DNA of 64,000 bases from Neisseria arctica. GTDB lineage: Bacteria > Pseudomonadota > Gammaproteobacteria > Burkholderiales > Neisseriaceae. The translations under genes and the position numbers were made by a program. Below the pieces are notes generated by a model. The model was not told where the DNA came from and did no database searches. It worked only from the letters and a program-made list of their open reading frames with translations. The DNA is taken from positions 1,674,001-1,738,000 of the forward strand of contig NZ_CP091510.1 in the NCBI RefSeq assembly GCF_022870905.1, read 5' to 3'. Positions 29,786-41,485 of the stretch are shown here, piece after piece. The stretch's first letter is position 1, and every line of letters starts with the position of its first letter.

Positions 29786-31487
29786 GGCTGCCTCCTTCTA
29801 ATACAACTACCGTATCCAACCAAGGAACCGCCGCCAAATCATGACTGACCAACAAAACCGTTTTGCCGCGGCTTATTCGCTCCAAAACCTGATAGAGTGA
29901 GGCAGCGGTTTCTTCGTCCAAATGGGCGGCCGGCTCGTCAAGCAGCCATAAGGGGGCATCACGCAACAGCATCTGCGCCAGTGAAAGCCTTTGCTGCTGC
30001 CCGCCCGAAAGGCCTTTTCCGCGTTCCCCCAACACAGTATCCAAACCTTGCGGCAAACGCTCTACCAAATGCCATAAATCCACCGCCTCCAATACCTGCC
30101 GCATTTTTGTATAATCGGCGTCGGCATCGGCGAGTTTCAAATTATCGGCAATACTGCCCGGCAGCAACGTAGCACTTTGGGCAAGGTAAGCGGTATACCG
30201 TTGCAAACTGCTTTTGTCGTAAGCCGCAATGTCTTCACCGTTAATCAAAATACGTCCTTCGTAATCACCAAAACCGAGCAAAGTCTGTAATAAGCTGGAT
30301 TTCCCGACACCGCTCCTACCGCCGATTCCGATACGCACTCCTGCCTCTACCGCCATATCGGTTTCATCCAAGCGGATGCGGTTGTCTTTGCCGTATATCC
30401 TCAGTTTTTCCAACTTCAACGCCGGTGAGCCATTCAAAAGCAACGGCGCAATAGGCAAGCTTTTGTTTTCAGACGGCTTAAACTCGGGTTCTACTGCATC
30501 CAATAACGGCTGCAACGCCTCTGCAGCTACCGAAGCTTGTGCTTTCGCATGGTAGTCGTTACCCAGCTGCCGCAACGGCGCATAAAACTCCGGCGCCAGC
30601 AATAAAATAAACAACGCGCTTTGATAGGGTACGGGAACTTCACCCTGTGCCCATGGCAATACCCCTATCAACCCCAAACCCAAATACAACGCAACCAGAG
30701 CAATCGCCAGAGAAGCGAACAGCTCCAATACCGCCCCCGAAAGAAAAGCCAAAGCCAACACACCCATCGTGCGTTCTTGATACGCTTTGGCCGAAGCCGA
30801 AACCTGAGCCTGCGCCTGCGGTACCGCCCCAAGCCTTTTCAGCGTGGCCATACCGCGCGCCAAATCGAGAAAACGCCCGCCCAGCTGCGCCAAAGTATCG
30901 AGCTGGCGACGGCTTTTATCAGCAGCTGCACTGCCTACCAAAACCATAAACAAAGGTACCAACGGTGCGGTAACCAGCATCAATACGGCAGCTAATTTAC
31001 TGTGTGCCAATACTGCCGCCGCAATCACCAAAGGTGTCGCCACCGCTATCGTACGTTGCACATAAAAGCGGCTGATGTAGCCGTCTAAAGCATCCGTCTG
31101 CTCCAAAACCTGCATACTCAACGCCCCGTCGCTCCCGAAACGGCTACGCTCCGGCCCCAACTTCGCCAATACGGCCAGCAACCTTTGGCGCAAGTTATGG
31201 CGGATTTCCAAACTCAGGTTTTGCAAAATCCGCTCTTTTACAAGCGATAAAAAAGGCCGCAACAACAAGCAGCCGATAATCCACGGTAACAATTCATACA
31301 GCCGGGCAATTTGCAGAGTCTCCCCGTTTGCGGTACTGTCTAGCCAAGCAGCAAACAAATCCGCCAATAAGGCGCTTTGTACTACCAACAGCCCCACTGA
31401 TAACAAAGCCGGTAACAGTGCCGACCAAAAGCGGCGACGGTAAGGGCTGACAAGGGAATCAAGGGCAGAAGGACGTGCTGGGCGCAT
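29775..31487 (-). CDS. cydD: CydD subunit of the CydDC ABC exporter
   Basis: First gene of the cyd locus. Six membrane helices in the first ~310 residues, then the ATPase with GGRSGVGKSSLLQTLLG, LSGGQQQRLSLAQMLL and LWLLDEPAAHLDEETA. Length 570. The upstream region holds an AG-DUS and AT-rich sequence. Having cydDC placed before cydABX on one strand ensures that the assembly factor and the oxidase are made together. Confidence 0.93.
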   Translation of the reverse strand: MRPARPSALDSLVSPYRRRFWSALLPALLSVGLLVVQSALLADLFAAWLDSTANGETLQIARLYELLPWIIGCLLLRPFLSLVKERILQNLSLEIRHNLRQRLLAVLAKLGPERSRFGSDGALSMQVLEQTDALDGYISRFYVQRTIAVATPLVIAAAVLAHSKLAAVLMLVTAPLVPLFMVLVGSAAADKSRRQLDTLAQLGGRFLDLARGMATLKRLGAVPQAQAQVSASAKAYQERTMGVLALAFLSGAVLELFASLAIALVALYLGLGLIGVLPWAQGEVPVPYQSALFILLLAPEFYAPLRQLGNDYHAKAQASVAAEALQPLLDAVEPEFKPSENKSLPIAPLLLNGSPALKLEKLRIYGKDNRIRLDETDMAVEAGVRIGIGGRSGVGKSSLLQTLLGFGDYEGRILINGEDIAAYDKSSLQRYTAYLAQSATLLPGSIADNLKLADADADYTKMRQVLEAVDLWHLVERLPQGLDTVLGERGKGLSGGQQQRLSLAQMLLRDAPLWLLDEPAAHLDEETAASLYQVLERISRGKTVLLVSHDLAAVPWLDTVVVLEGGSRGR

Positions 31488-33125
<1,638 letters not shown>

Positions 33126-33133
33126 AGTAACAA

Positions 33134-33174
33134 GCCGTCTGGACAAATACTTATCCATACTTTGTTCAGACGGC
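33134..33174 (+). terminator. imperfect DUS-pair hairpin after adhC
   Basis: GCCGTCTGGA and TTCAGACGGC are separated by about 21 bases; one mismatch. Confidence 0.45.
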
Positions 33175-33471
33175 CCCAATCTTTTTTATCCCTTTACCCT
33201 CAATCGGCATATACGGTATTGCTTTGATCAAACCGAGCTTATTGTGTTCCGGCAACAAGCCAACCACCATTTCAAAGACAAAACACTTAAGGTCATTCCC
33301 TCTCAGAATGTCTTAATCAGCGCTTTTATTACTTTTAACAAACCACAGCTTCAATTAGCTATCGCTTAAAATGACATAGCTTGTAGCCCCTATCCAACTG
33401 TTTTAAAGAAAAAAATATTGCTTATACATGCGGATAACACTATGGTTTATCAAATGAAACCTTTTCTCAAT

Positions 33472-33505
33472 AATCAAGCCGTCTGAATTTTCAGACGGCT
33501 TGATT
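33472..33505 (-). terminator. long DUS-pair terminator after the histidine phosphatase gene
   Basis: A 16-base perfect stem (AATCAAGCCGTCTGAA and its complement) around a TT loop. Confidence 0.8.
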
Positions 33506-33537
33506 ATTTCATTTGCCCAAATACCTATCGGATCGAT

Positions 33538-34230
33538 TTACAATGTTTCCGGAGTCGAGTTACCGACAAACGAAGTATCACCCACACTCAGAATACGCCA
33601 TACACCGTTTTCATAATCTAAACGAGACACCGAAGCGTTAGGCACGCTTTGATAGGGAGTACTGCCCGGATCAATCAGTTTCAAAAGTGCCGTAATCGCC
33701 ATCCCATGAGAAACCAGCAAAACCTTTCCCTCTTCGGGTGATTTAGAAACCAGCTCCGCCATACCTTGACTCAAGCGGCTGAGGAAAGCAGCCTCGGTTT
33801 CGGCTTTACCTTCGGCATCCATACGGCTGACACTTTCAATCAGCAAATTATGTTCCGCTGTACGGTAGTTCGCCAACCAAGTTTCCACATCCTGCGCACC
33901 ACTATTCTGTGCTACTTGGCGGTACACATCGGCAATCAACTCACCTTCGAAACTGCCGAAAGAATACTCACGTAAATCAGCAATTTTATGCAACGGCAAA
34001 TCTTCTTGGCCTTTGTTTTCAAGAATCAACCGGGCAGTAGTTTCTGCACGCGGGCTGGTGCTGGCGAAAGCCGCATCAAATACGATACTGGCAGCACCCA
34101 ATGCCTTGCCCAACTGCTCGGCCACAGCACGGCCCTGCGGCGTTAGCGGGGCATCTCGCCAGCCCTGCAAACGCCCTGCCTCATTATATTCCGTGCGCCC
34201 ATGACGAACCAGATAAAGCTGCAAACCCAT
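33538..34230 (-). CDS. histidine phosphatase (phosphoglycerate-mutase-like) family protein
   Basis: A 230-residue protein starting LQLYLVRHGRTEYNEAGRLQGWRDAPLTPQG, with the catalytic RHG motif at residues 9-11. The second conserved His is in LLVSHGMAITALLKLID. This is the branch that includes cofactor-dependent phosphoglycerate mutase-like phosphatases and alpha-ribazole phosphatase; the substrate is not clear. It is a single-gene unit with a terminator after it and a DUS upstream (34252-34263). Confidence 0.85.
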   Translation of the reverse strand: MGLQLYLVRHGRTEYNEAGRLQGWRDAPLTPQGRAVAEQLGKALGAASIVFDAAFASTSPRAETTARLILENKGQEDLPLHKIADLREYSFGSFEGELIADVYRQVAQNSGAQDVETWLANYRTAEHNLLIESVSRMDAEGKAETEAAFLSRLSQGMAELVSKSPEEGKVLLVSHGMAITALLKLIDPGSTPYQSVPNASVSRLDYENGVWRILSVGDTSFVGNSTPETL

Positions 34231-34367
34231 TATTTATCCTCTACTTATTATTTCAGACGGCCTATTTGCAGAAAGCTTTCTCAATATTGTTTTCAATACT
34301 GCCGCGATAAATTAAATATTTGATGCTAAATATTATTTTAAATAACCATCACACTTTGTTATTCTTT

Positions 34368-35444
34368 TTAATCCGCCATATTTGCCAACAACTCTGCCTG
34401 ATGCTCGGCAATTAATGCACCCGTCAGCTCTTCCAAATCACCATCCATGATGAAATCCAGTTTATGCAACGTGAGGTTGATACGATGGTCAGTAACACGC
34501 CCTTGCGGGTAGTTATAAGTGCGGATACGCTCGCTGCGGTCACCGCTACCAATCAAGCTCTTACGTTCGGCAGCTTCTTTTGCTTGGGCTTCTCGTTTTT
34601 GAACATCATTCAAACGCGCCGCCAATACCTTCATCGCTTGTGCTTTATTGGCGTGTTGCGAACGCCCGTCTTGGCACTCCACCACCATACCCGTAGGCAA
34701 GTGGGTAATCCGCACCGCAGAATCGGTTTTATTGATATGTTGGCCGCCGGCACCTGAGGCGCGGAAAGTATCGATACGCAAATCGGCCGGATTCAATTCG
34801 ATATCCTCCAGCTCATCCGCCTCAGGCATCACCGCCACAGTACAAGCGGAAGTATGGATACGGCCTTGACTTTCGGTGGCGGGAACACGCTGAACACGGT
34901 GCCCTCCCGACTCGAATTTCAATTTACTGTACGCACCCAGACCGATAATACGCACAATCACCTCTTTATACCCACCCAAATCGCTTTCATTGGCAGAAAT
35001 CAGTTCGATCTGCCAACGGTTACGCTCGGCATACCGGCTATACATCCGCAACAAATCTCCTGCAAATAAAGCCGCCTCATCACCGCCCGTACCGGCACGC
35101 ACCTCGATAAAAATATTTTTATCATCATCTGCATCTTTGGGCAGAAGCAGTTTTTGCAGCTCAATTTCCAATGTATCAATCGTTGCTTTCGCCGCTTCGA
35201 TTTCTTCTGCGGCAAAGTCTTTCATTTCCGGATCGGTAAGCATTTCCTCCGCATCGGCCAAATCACCTTGTGCTTGACGGTATTTTTGAAATACTTCCAC
35301 TACGGGCGTAATTTCAGCATGCTCGCGGGTCAGCTTGCGGTAATTATCCATATCCTCGGTTGCCTCGGGCGAACCCAGCAAATGCGTTACCTCTTCCAAG
35401 CGCTCGGCTAATTGTTGCAACTTCTCTAAAATAGACGGCTTCAT
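34368..35444 (-). CDS. prfA: peptide chain release factor 1
   Basis: Recognises UAA and UAG and triggers peptide release. The tripeptide anticodon-like element PAT appears in [15 protein letters not shown], and the catalytic GGQ motif in [21 protein letters not shown]. Start at 35444 ([18 protein letters not shown]) gives 358 residues, the family norm; the open frame extends upstream by 27 codons, but that part overlaps a DUS pair and has no homology expected. The tRNA-Pro gene lies upstream on the same strand. Confidence 0.97.
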   Translation of the reverse strand: MKPSILEKLQQLAERLEEVTHLLGSPEATEDMDNYRKLTREHAEITPVVEVFQKYRQAQGDLADAEEMLTDPEMKDFAAEEIEAAKATIDTLEIELQKLLLPKDADDDKNIFIEVRAGTGGDEAALFAGDLLRMYSRYAERNRWQIELISANESDLGGYKEVIVRIIGLGAYSKLKFESGGHRVQRVPATESQGRIHTSACTVAVMPEADELEDIELNPADLRIDTFRASGAGGQHINKTDSAVRITHLPTGMVVECQDGRSQHANKAQAMKVLAARLNDVQKREAQAKEAAERKSLIGSGDRSERIRTYNYPQGRVTDHRINLTLHKLDFIMDGDLEELTGALIAEHQAELLANMAD

Positions 35445-35471
35445 CATATTTTTATTCCGACAATCCAAGAA

Positions 35472-35498
35472 AGGCCGTCTGAAAAATTCAGACGGCCT
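35472..35498. terminator. DUS-pair hairpin upstream of prfA
   Basis: AGGCCGTCTGAA at 35472-35483 pairs with TTCAGACGGCCT at 35487-35498 with a 3-base loop, and a T-tract follows on the plus strand. Confidence 0.6.
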
Positions 35499-35634
35499 GA
35501 AATCTTTTTTCAAAATATCAGGCAAAAACTACCTTAATATCCGATATTACCGAAGCTCGGCAAAAAGCCAAACACAACCTATCAGCCGATTATGGATCCA
35601 CAAACAGCTGTTTTCCCATGTTTGGCAATTAAAT

Positions 35635-35663
35635 AAAAAACCAGCCCGTTTCCGAAGCTGGTT
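35635..35663 (-). terminator. terminator of tRNA-Pro
   Basis: Stem AACCAGC/GCTGGTT (35657-35663 with 35639-35645), followed on the minus strand by TTTTTT. Begins 12 bases after the tRNA 3' end. Confidence 0.85.
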
Positions 35664-35674
35664 TTTGAATTTTT

Positions 35675-35751
35675 TGGTCGGAGTGAAAGGATTCGAACCT
35701 TCGACCCCTTGCACCCCATGCAAGTGCGCTACCAGACTGCGCCACACTCCG
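35675..35751 (-). tRNA. tRNA-Pro (GGG)
   Basis: A 77-base cloverleaf with CCA encoded. The seven-base acceptor stem CGGAGTG/CACTCCG pairs fully, the D arm reads GCGCAGTCTGGTAGCGC, and the anticodon stem CTTGC/GCAAG encloses loop ATGGGGT, giving anticodon GGG. The T arm is GAAGG-TTCGAAT-CCTTT, with one G-U pair. Very similar to E. coli proL tRNA. Confidence 0.97.
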
Positions 35752-35768
35752 ACTCAAAGAAAACAAAG

Positions 35769-35797
35769 ATTATAAAACCGGAAATTTTAATTGGCAA
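35769..35797 (-). promoter_or_regulatory. sigma70 promoter of tRNA-Pro
   Basis: On the minus strand TTGCCA, 17 bases, TATAAT; the -10 ends 17 bases before the tRNA 5' end. It overlaps the last codons of the MerR-like gene. Confidence 0.8.
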
Positions 35798-36113
35798 GTG
35801 TTTTTTCAATCTCTGCCAACATTCTTTCCAATTCAATACGCATTTCTTCTGCTTTAATGGCCGGATTACCAGAGGTATCCAACGCATTACGGTTGAATTC
35901 ATCAACAAAAGGCGCAAACGTATCTTTTAACTGGCGCACCTTCACTACATCGCTACGTGTGTAGTGCTTGCCGCCATAACCCACTACCACCCCGTGGTTA
36001 TGTTGCCAAGCGGCAAACTGGGCAGGGCTGATTTGGGCCAGCTCGCACAATTCATCCAAACTGAAATAACGTTTGGCCGGAATAACCGGCAGATCAGCTG
36101 CGTTGTTTGTCAT
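35787..36113 (-). CDS. MerR-like winged-helix DNA-binding protein
   Basis: A 108-residue protein with an N-terminal MerR-type helix-turn-helix, [27 protein letters not shown], followed by [14 protein letters not shown], the usual second part of a MerR DNA-binding domain. The rest is a helical tail ([20 protein letters not shown]). A small MerR-like gene directly after ihfA is conserved in many Proteobacteria. The start overlaps the ihfA coding end by 20 bases, so translation is likely coupled. Target genes unknown. Confidence 0.75.
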   Translation of the reverse strand: MTNNAADLPVIPAKRYFSLDELCELAQISPAQFAAWQHNHGVVVGYGGKHYTRSDVVKVRQLKDTFAPFVDEFNRNALDTSGNPAIKAEEMRIELERMLAEIEKTLAN

Positions 36114-36399
36114 AATAATGCTCCACCATGCCTTTTAATTTTTGGCTTGCGTGGAATGTTACCACACGGCGGGCAGAAATAGGTACTTCTTCACCGGTTT
36201 TCGGGTTACGGCCCGGGCGTTGAGGCTTGTCACGCAATTGGAAGTTACCAAAACCTGAAATTTTGATTTCTTCTCCGCGTTCTAAAGTGGTGCGAATCTC
36301 TTCAAAAAACAATTCAACAATTTCTTTGGCATCATTTTTGGTAACACTGCTTACTTTTTCCACCAAAATGTCGGCCAATTCTGCTTTTGTTAAAGTCAT
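36094..36399 (-). CDS. ihfA: integration host factor subunit alpha
   Basis: DNA-bending nucleoid protein, partner of IhfB. The 101-residue sequence [16 protein letters not shown] ... [37 protein letters not shown] contains the beta-arm with Pro at the intercalation site (NPKTGE). An AAGGTAATT site precedes the ATG. It follows pheT with a 98-base gap, the standard pheS-pheT-ihfA order. Confidence 0.97.
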   Translation of the reverse strand: MTLTKAELADILVEKVSSVTKNDAKEIVELFFEEIRTTLERGEEIKISGFGNFQLRDKPQRPGRNPKTGEEVPISARRVVTFHASQKLKGMVEHYYDKQRS

Positions 36400-36497
36400 G
36401 TTTTAATTACCTTCTTATATTTTTTGCAAGGGGCTGATTATCACTAATTTCCAGCTTAAATTCAAGTTTATATTGAAATTTCCAACTATTTTTACGT

Positions 36498-38861
36498 TTA
36501 TGATCTCAACTGCGCACCCGCACATGCGGCCGCTTGAATCAATTTCTGCATCAGGGGTTCAATGACTTCATCAGTCAATGTAGCCTCCATATCCTGAAGC
36601 AAAACTTTTACCGCCATACTTTTCATTCCTTCCGGCAGCCCTGCACCCCGATAAACGTCAAAAACACTGATTTCCTGAATCAAATTACTGCCTACAGTAT
36701 CGAAAGCAGCAATTAATTCATCATGTTTCATATCTTCGGGCATAACAAAGGCCAGATCACGGCGAACAGCTTGGAATTTTGACACAGGACGGTACGCTAC
36801 TTTTTCTTGAGCCAAAACGGCAGTCATGTCGATTTCAAACACTAAAGGCGCTTGCGGTAAATCGTACTTTTGCAACCATTGAGGATGAAGCTCACCAATA
36901 AAACCTATTGTTTTGCCATCCTGTACGATTTCTGCGGTACGGCCCGGATGAAGTGCCGGATGTTCGGCTTTTACAAAACGGACTTGCTTTCCTGCCAACA
37001 GAGTTTCTACATCTGCTTTAATATCGTAAAAATCTGCTGCTCGCGTTTTCTCGCCCCACTGCTCCGGCAAAACCGAACCGTAAATTAAACCGCCGACACG
37101 CTCTTTCTGAACAAAACTACCATCCGATGCTTTGGTAAACACACGGGCAATTTCAAATATGCGTACACGATTTTGCTTACGGTTAAGATTATTCTGCAAA
37201 ATTTCGACCAAACCACCAATCAATGTAGAACGCATAACGGCATACTGAGCTGCCAGAGGATTTTGCAAACGGATAGGATCGTGATTGCCGCCGAAATCTT
37301 TTTCCCATTGTTCGTCTACAAATGCGTAACTGACTACTTCCTGATAACCTCTTTCTGCAAGGCGGTTGTAAATAGCAAAACGAGGCTGCTTAGTTTCGGG
37401 CAGTGCCAACATTTTCAGACGGCCTGAGGTGTAATCATCAGGAATATTCTCATAGCCATATACACGCCCCACTTCCTCAATCAAATCTGCTTCAATCTCA
37501 ATATCGAAGCGGAAGCTGGGCGAAGATACTTCAAAGCCTTCCGAAACCGCTATAGGATTCAAACCTAAATTACGTAAAATGGTTTCTACCGCTGATGCTT
37601 CAAGCTTGACTCCCAATACCTGTTCGATTCTGGCCATCCGCAAGTTTACACGGCGGGCATTCGGAAGATTACCGACGGCCTCTACCACTTCCCCGGCTGC
37701 ACCACCGCAAATAGCCAATACCAACTCGGTCGCCCGCTCTATAGCATCAACCTGCAATGCTGTATCAACTCCCCGTTCAAAACGGAAAGAAGAGTCAGAA
37801 CCAAAACCATACTGGCGCGATTTACCGGCAATTATCTCGGGAGCAAACCAAGCCGCTTCCAAAACGATATTACAGGTTTTATCGGATACAGCACTGGGTT
37901 CCCCCCCCATCAGCCCTGCCAAGCTTAAGACACCTTGCTCATCTGCAATTACCAAAGTGTTTTCAGCCAGTGTTATTTCTTTTTCATTTAAACAGGCCAA
38001 AGTTTCACCGTTTTTTGCACGGCGTACGATAATACTCCCTGTCAATTTATCGGCATCAAAAACGTGCATAGGTTGGCCAAGCTCCATCATCACGTAATTG
38101 CCGATGTCGACTAATGCGGAAATACTGCGAATACCGCTACGGGCCAAGCGCTGCTTCATCCAATCCGGTGTAGGAACCTGTGCATTGACATTTTCAATCA
38201 CTCGGCTCAAAAACCTACCGCAATCTTCAGGAGTGTCTATTCGAACAGGCTGTTTTCGCGCAGAAGTAACCGTAGCTTTTGCAATCTCGGGATATTTTTT
38301 CTCACATTGGGACAGTGCAGCCACTTCGCGCGCCAGCCCTTTAATACTCAAACAATCGGCGCGATTCGGAGTGATTTTCAAAGTGATCACCGCATCGTCC
38401 AGATCCAAGTAATCACGTAAATTACAGCCGACAGGCGCATCTTCGGGCAAAATATGTAAACCATCCACAGCGTCATCAGGAAGACCTAATTCATCGGTGG
38501 AGCACAACATGCCGTTTGAAACCTGCCCTCGCATTTTGGTAGGCTTGATTTTAAAATTTCCCGGCAATACGGCGCCTGGCAAAGCACAAGGTACTTTAAT
38601 GCCCGGTTTTACATTCGGTGCACCGCATACAATTTGAATCAGATCACCCGTACCTGCGTCTACTCGGGTAATATTTAAACGATCCGCATCAGGGTGTTTG
38701 TCTACCGATTTCACCTCAGCAACCACCACGCCGCTAAATTCAGGAGCAGCCGGATTGACTTCTTCGACTTCTAAACCTGCCATTGTCAACAAATGTGACA
38801 ATTCATCGGCAGAAAGATTGGGATTGGCTTGGGTTTTCAGCCAGTTGTAAGAAAATTGCAT
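36498..38861 (-). CDS. pheT: phenylalanyl-tRNA synthetase beta subunit
   Basis: Works with PheS as an alpha2-beta2 enzyme. The 787-residue protein has the N-terminal tRNA-binding OB domain (VVVAEVKSVDKHPDADRLNITRVDAG), the B3/B4 editing domain, the B5 region, and a C-terminal ferredoxin-fold anticodon-binding domain (PVSKFQAVRRDLAFVMPEDM). A DUS lies inside at 37414-37425, read as S-G-R-L-K. It starts 88 bases after pheS. Confidence 0.97.
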   Translation of the reverse strand: MQFSYNWLKTQANPNLSADELSHLLTMAGLEVEEVNPAAPEFSGVVVAEVKSVDKHPDADRLNITRVDAGTGDLIQIVCGAPNVKPGIKVPCALPGAVLPGNFKIKPTKMRGQVSNGMLCSTDELGLPDDAVDGLHILPEDAPVGCNLRDYLDLDDAVITLKITPNRADCLSIKGLAREVAALSQCEKKYPEIAKATVTSARKQPVRIDTPEDCGRFLSRVIENVNAQVPTPDWMKQRLARSGIRSISALVDIGNYVMMELGQPMHVFDADKLTGSIIVRRAKNGETLACLNEKEITLAENTLVIADEQGVLSLAGLMGGEPSAVSDKTCNIVLEAAWFAPEIIAGKSRQYGFGSDSSFRFERGVDTALQVDAIERATELVLAICGGAAGEVVEAVGNLPNARRVNLRMARIEQVLGVKLEASAVETILRNLGLNPIAVSEGFEVSSPSFRFDIEIEADLIEEVGRVYGYENIPDDYTSGRLKMLALPETKQPRFAIYNRLAERGYQEVVSYAFVDEQWEKDFGGNHDPIRLQNPLAAQYAVMRSTLIGGLVEILQNNLNRKQNRVRIFEIARVFTKASDGSFVQKERVGGLIYGSVLPEQWGEKTRAADFYDIKADVETLLAGKQVRFVKAEHPALHPGRTAEIVQDGKTIGFIGELHPQWLQKYDLPQAPLVFEIDMTAVLAQEKVAYRPVSKFQAVRRDLAFVMPEDMKHDELIAAFDTVGSNLIQEISVFDVYRGAGLPEGMKSMAVKVLLQDMEATLTDEVIEPLMQKLIQAAACAGAQLRS

Positions 38862-38887
38862 AATATTCTCTTAATTCGGGTTAATTC

Positions 38888-38899
38888 AGGCCGTCTGAA
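38888..38899. other. single AG-DUS between pheS and pheT
   Basis: AGGCCGTCTGAA on the plus strand, unpaired; it should not block pheST read-through. Confidence 0.6.
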
Positions 38900-38949
38900 A
38901 CCGCCTAAAAAATATTTCTCTAACACTATTTTTTAAATCAGACGCTTAT

Positions 38950-39951
<1,002 letters not shown>

Positions 39952-39991
39952 TTAAATTGCCTGTGAAAGAAGGGAGCGGTAAATTCGATTC

Positions 39992-39997
39992 ATTATA
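39992..39997 (-). promoter_or_regulatory. candidate -10 of pheST-ihfA
   Basis: A perfect TATAAT on the minus strand, about 53 bases upstream of pheS and downstream of the rplT terminator. No good -35 is present at 16-18 bases, so this rests on the -10 and position only. Confidence 0.4.
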
Positions 39998-40029
39998 AAA
40001 CAGCCTTCGATATACCAATAAAATAACGA

Positions 40030-40057
40030 AGGCCGTCTGAAACCGATTCAGACAGCC
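40030..40057. other. imperfect DUS pair between rplT and pheS
   Basis: AGGCCGTCTGAA at 40030-40041 faces TTCAGACAGCC (one mismatch) at 40047-40057. Confidence 0.5.
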
Positions 40058-40184
40058 GCACAGTTGGCTTCCGCTTCATTTTTTTAAAGTAATGTATTTT
40101 AACGCAACAACACCTAAAAAAACAGGGATTCAAAGAGAAATGAGAAAAAATCCACAGCACTCACATTTATAATGTCGGTCAACG

Positions 40185-40215
40185 CAAAAAAGGAAACCGA
40201 CTTGCAGTTTCCTTT
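40185..40215 (-). terminator. terminator of thrS-infC-rpmI-rplT
   Basis: Stem AAAGGAAAC/GTTTCCTTT (40207-40215 with 40189-40197) with a nine-base loop, followed on the minus strand by a run of T. It begins 20 bases past the rplT stop. Confidence 0.85.
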
Positions 40216-40235
40216 AAATACAAAATAAGTATTAT

Positions 40236-40592
40236 TTAAGCCAAAGCAGCTTTTGCTTTTTCAACCAGCTGTGCAAAAGCAGCTTTATCAAATACTGCCA
40301 AATCTGCCAACACTTTACGGTCAATTTCAATTGCAGCTTTTTTCAGGCCGTTCATGAATTTGCTGTAAGACAGACCATTTTCACGAGCACCTGCATTGAT
40401 ACGCACGATCCACAATTGACGGAATTGGCGTTTACGTTGGCGACGGTCACGGTAAGCATATTGTCCTGCTTTCATCACCGCCTGTTTGGCTACACGGTAG
40501 ACGTTTTTACGACGACCACGATAGCCTTTGGCTAACGCTAATACTTTTTTATGACGGGCACGAGCGGTTACACCGCGTTTTACGCGTGGCAT
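40236..40592 (-). CDS. rplT: 50S ribosomal protein L20
   Basis: Basic 118-residue protein [33 protein letters not shown]..., the standard L20 sequence pattern. AAGGAG precedes the ATG at good spacing. It starts 11 bases after rpmI. In enterobacteria L20 represses rpmI-rplT translation; the same may hold here. Confidence 0.98.
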   Translation of the reverse strand: MPRVKRGVTARARHKKVLALAKGYRGRRKNVYRVAKQAVMKAGQYAYRDRRQRKRQFRQLWIVRINAGARENGLSYSKFMNGLKKAAIEIDRKVLADLAVFDKAAFAQLVEKAKAALA

Positions 40593-40603
40593 AGTTTAAC
40601 TCC

Positions 40604-40801
40604 TTAAGCGTAGGGTAACATTTTAGAAACTGAAGCCATATCACGCTCGTTCACCATAGAGGTGCCGCGTAATTGGCGTTTATTTTTAGTGGTTTTTTTG
40701 GTCAAAATATGACGCTTGAACGCATGAGCGCGTTTCACACCACCGTTACCCAGTACTTTAAAGCGTTTTTTCGCGCTCGACTTGGTTTTCATTTTTGGCA
40801 T
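40604..40801 (-). CDS. rpmI: 50S ribosomal protein L35
   Basis: 65 residues beginning [36 protein letters not shown], the normal L35 length. The ATG at 40801 is chosen over the one 18 bases upstream because of homology and GGAG placement. It follows infC by 138 bases, a leader long enough to hold regulatory RNA structure. Confidence 0.97.
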   Translation of the reverse strand: MPKMKTKSSAKKRFKVLGNGGVKRAHAFKRHILTKKTTKNKRQLRGTSMVNERDMASVSKMLPYA

Positions 40802-40939
40802 GGGAATACTCCATATCATTTATTAGATAAGGTATAAGGGGGTTTGCAAACAAACACTTGAGCCCGAACACCACGGTTTTTTTTGCCGCTTTAACGTAAC
40901 CCACCCGCACGGCAATCGGGGGAGCCCATAATTATAGTT

Positions 40940-41458
40940 TTATTTTTTCTTTGGCGCAATCATCATAACCATTTGGCGACCTTCCATCTTAGGAAATTGC
41001 TCGACCGTGCCAATTTCAGCCAATTCTTCTTTTATACGCTCCAAAAGCTGAGCGCCCAACTGCTGGTGCGCCATTTCTCTACCACGGAAACGCAAAGTAA
41101 CTTTTACCTTATCACCGTCGTTTAAGAAACGGACAATATTACGCATCTTGATTTGATAATCACCTTCATCAGTACCAGGACGGAATTTAATTTCCTTCAC
41201 TTGTACCAACTTTTGCTTTTTCTTGGCCTCATCACGCTTCTTGGCTTGTTCGTACTTATATTTACCAAAATCCATCAGCTTGCAAACAGGAGGTTTGGCG
41301 GTAGGGGAAATTTCCACCAAATCCACATCCTGTTCTTCAGCCATAACTAAAGCTTCTTTGACACTTACAACACCAAGCTGTTCGCCTGAGCCACTGATTA
41401 AACGCACTTCTTTGGCAGTAATTTCGCCGTTAATACGTGCTTCGCGTTCTTGTGCGAT
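40940..41458 (-). CDS. infC: translation initiation factor IF-3, with an ATC start
   Basis: IF-3 prevents subunit joining and checks the start codon. The protein [20 protein letters not shown] matches the IF3 N-terminus and continues to [11 protein letters not shown], 172 residues in all. Upstream of GCA CAA there are two consecutive ATC codons (41461 and 41458), then no ATG, GTG or TTG before an in-frame TAA. AAGGAG at 41466-41471 is 7 bases before the second ATC and 4 before the first, so ATC at 41458 is the likely start. A shorter reading from GTG at 41407 would lose conserved residues. It begins 27 bases after the thrS stop. Confidence 0.93.
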   Translation of the reverse strand: MAQEREARINGEITAKEVRLISGSGEQLGVVSVKEALVMAEEQDVDLVEISPTAKPPVCKLMDFGKYKYEQAKKRDEAKKKQKLVQVKEIKFRPGTDEGDYQIKMRNIVRFLNDGDKVKVTLRFRGREMAHQQLGAQLLERIKEELAEIGTVEQFPKMEGRQMVMMIAPKKK

Positions 41459-41485
41459 GATAAAACTCCTTCTGTTGGATTAATC

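Larger units (their letters stand above)
33126..33537. other. intergenic region between adhC and the histidine phosphatase gene
   Basis: 412 bases without a credible gene. An imperfect DUS pair (33134-33174) lies after adhC and a perfect long DUS-pair terminator (33472-33505) lies after the convergent phosphatase. The middle shows nothing I can name. Confidence 0.6.
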
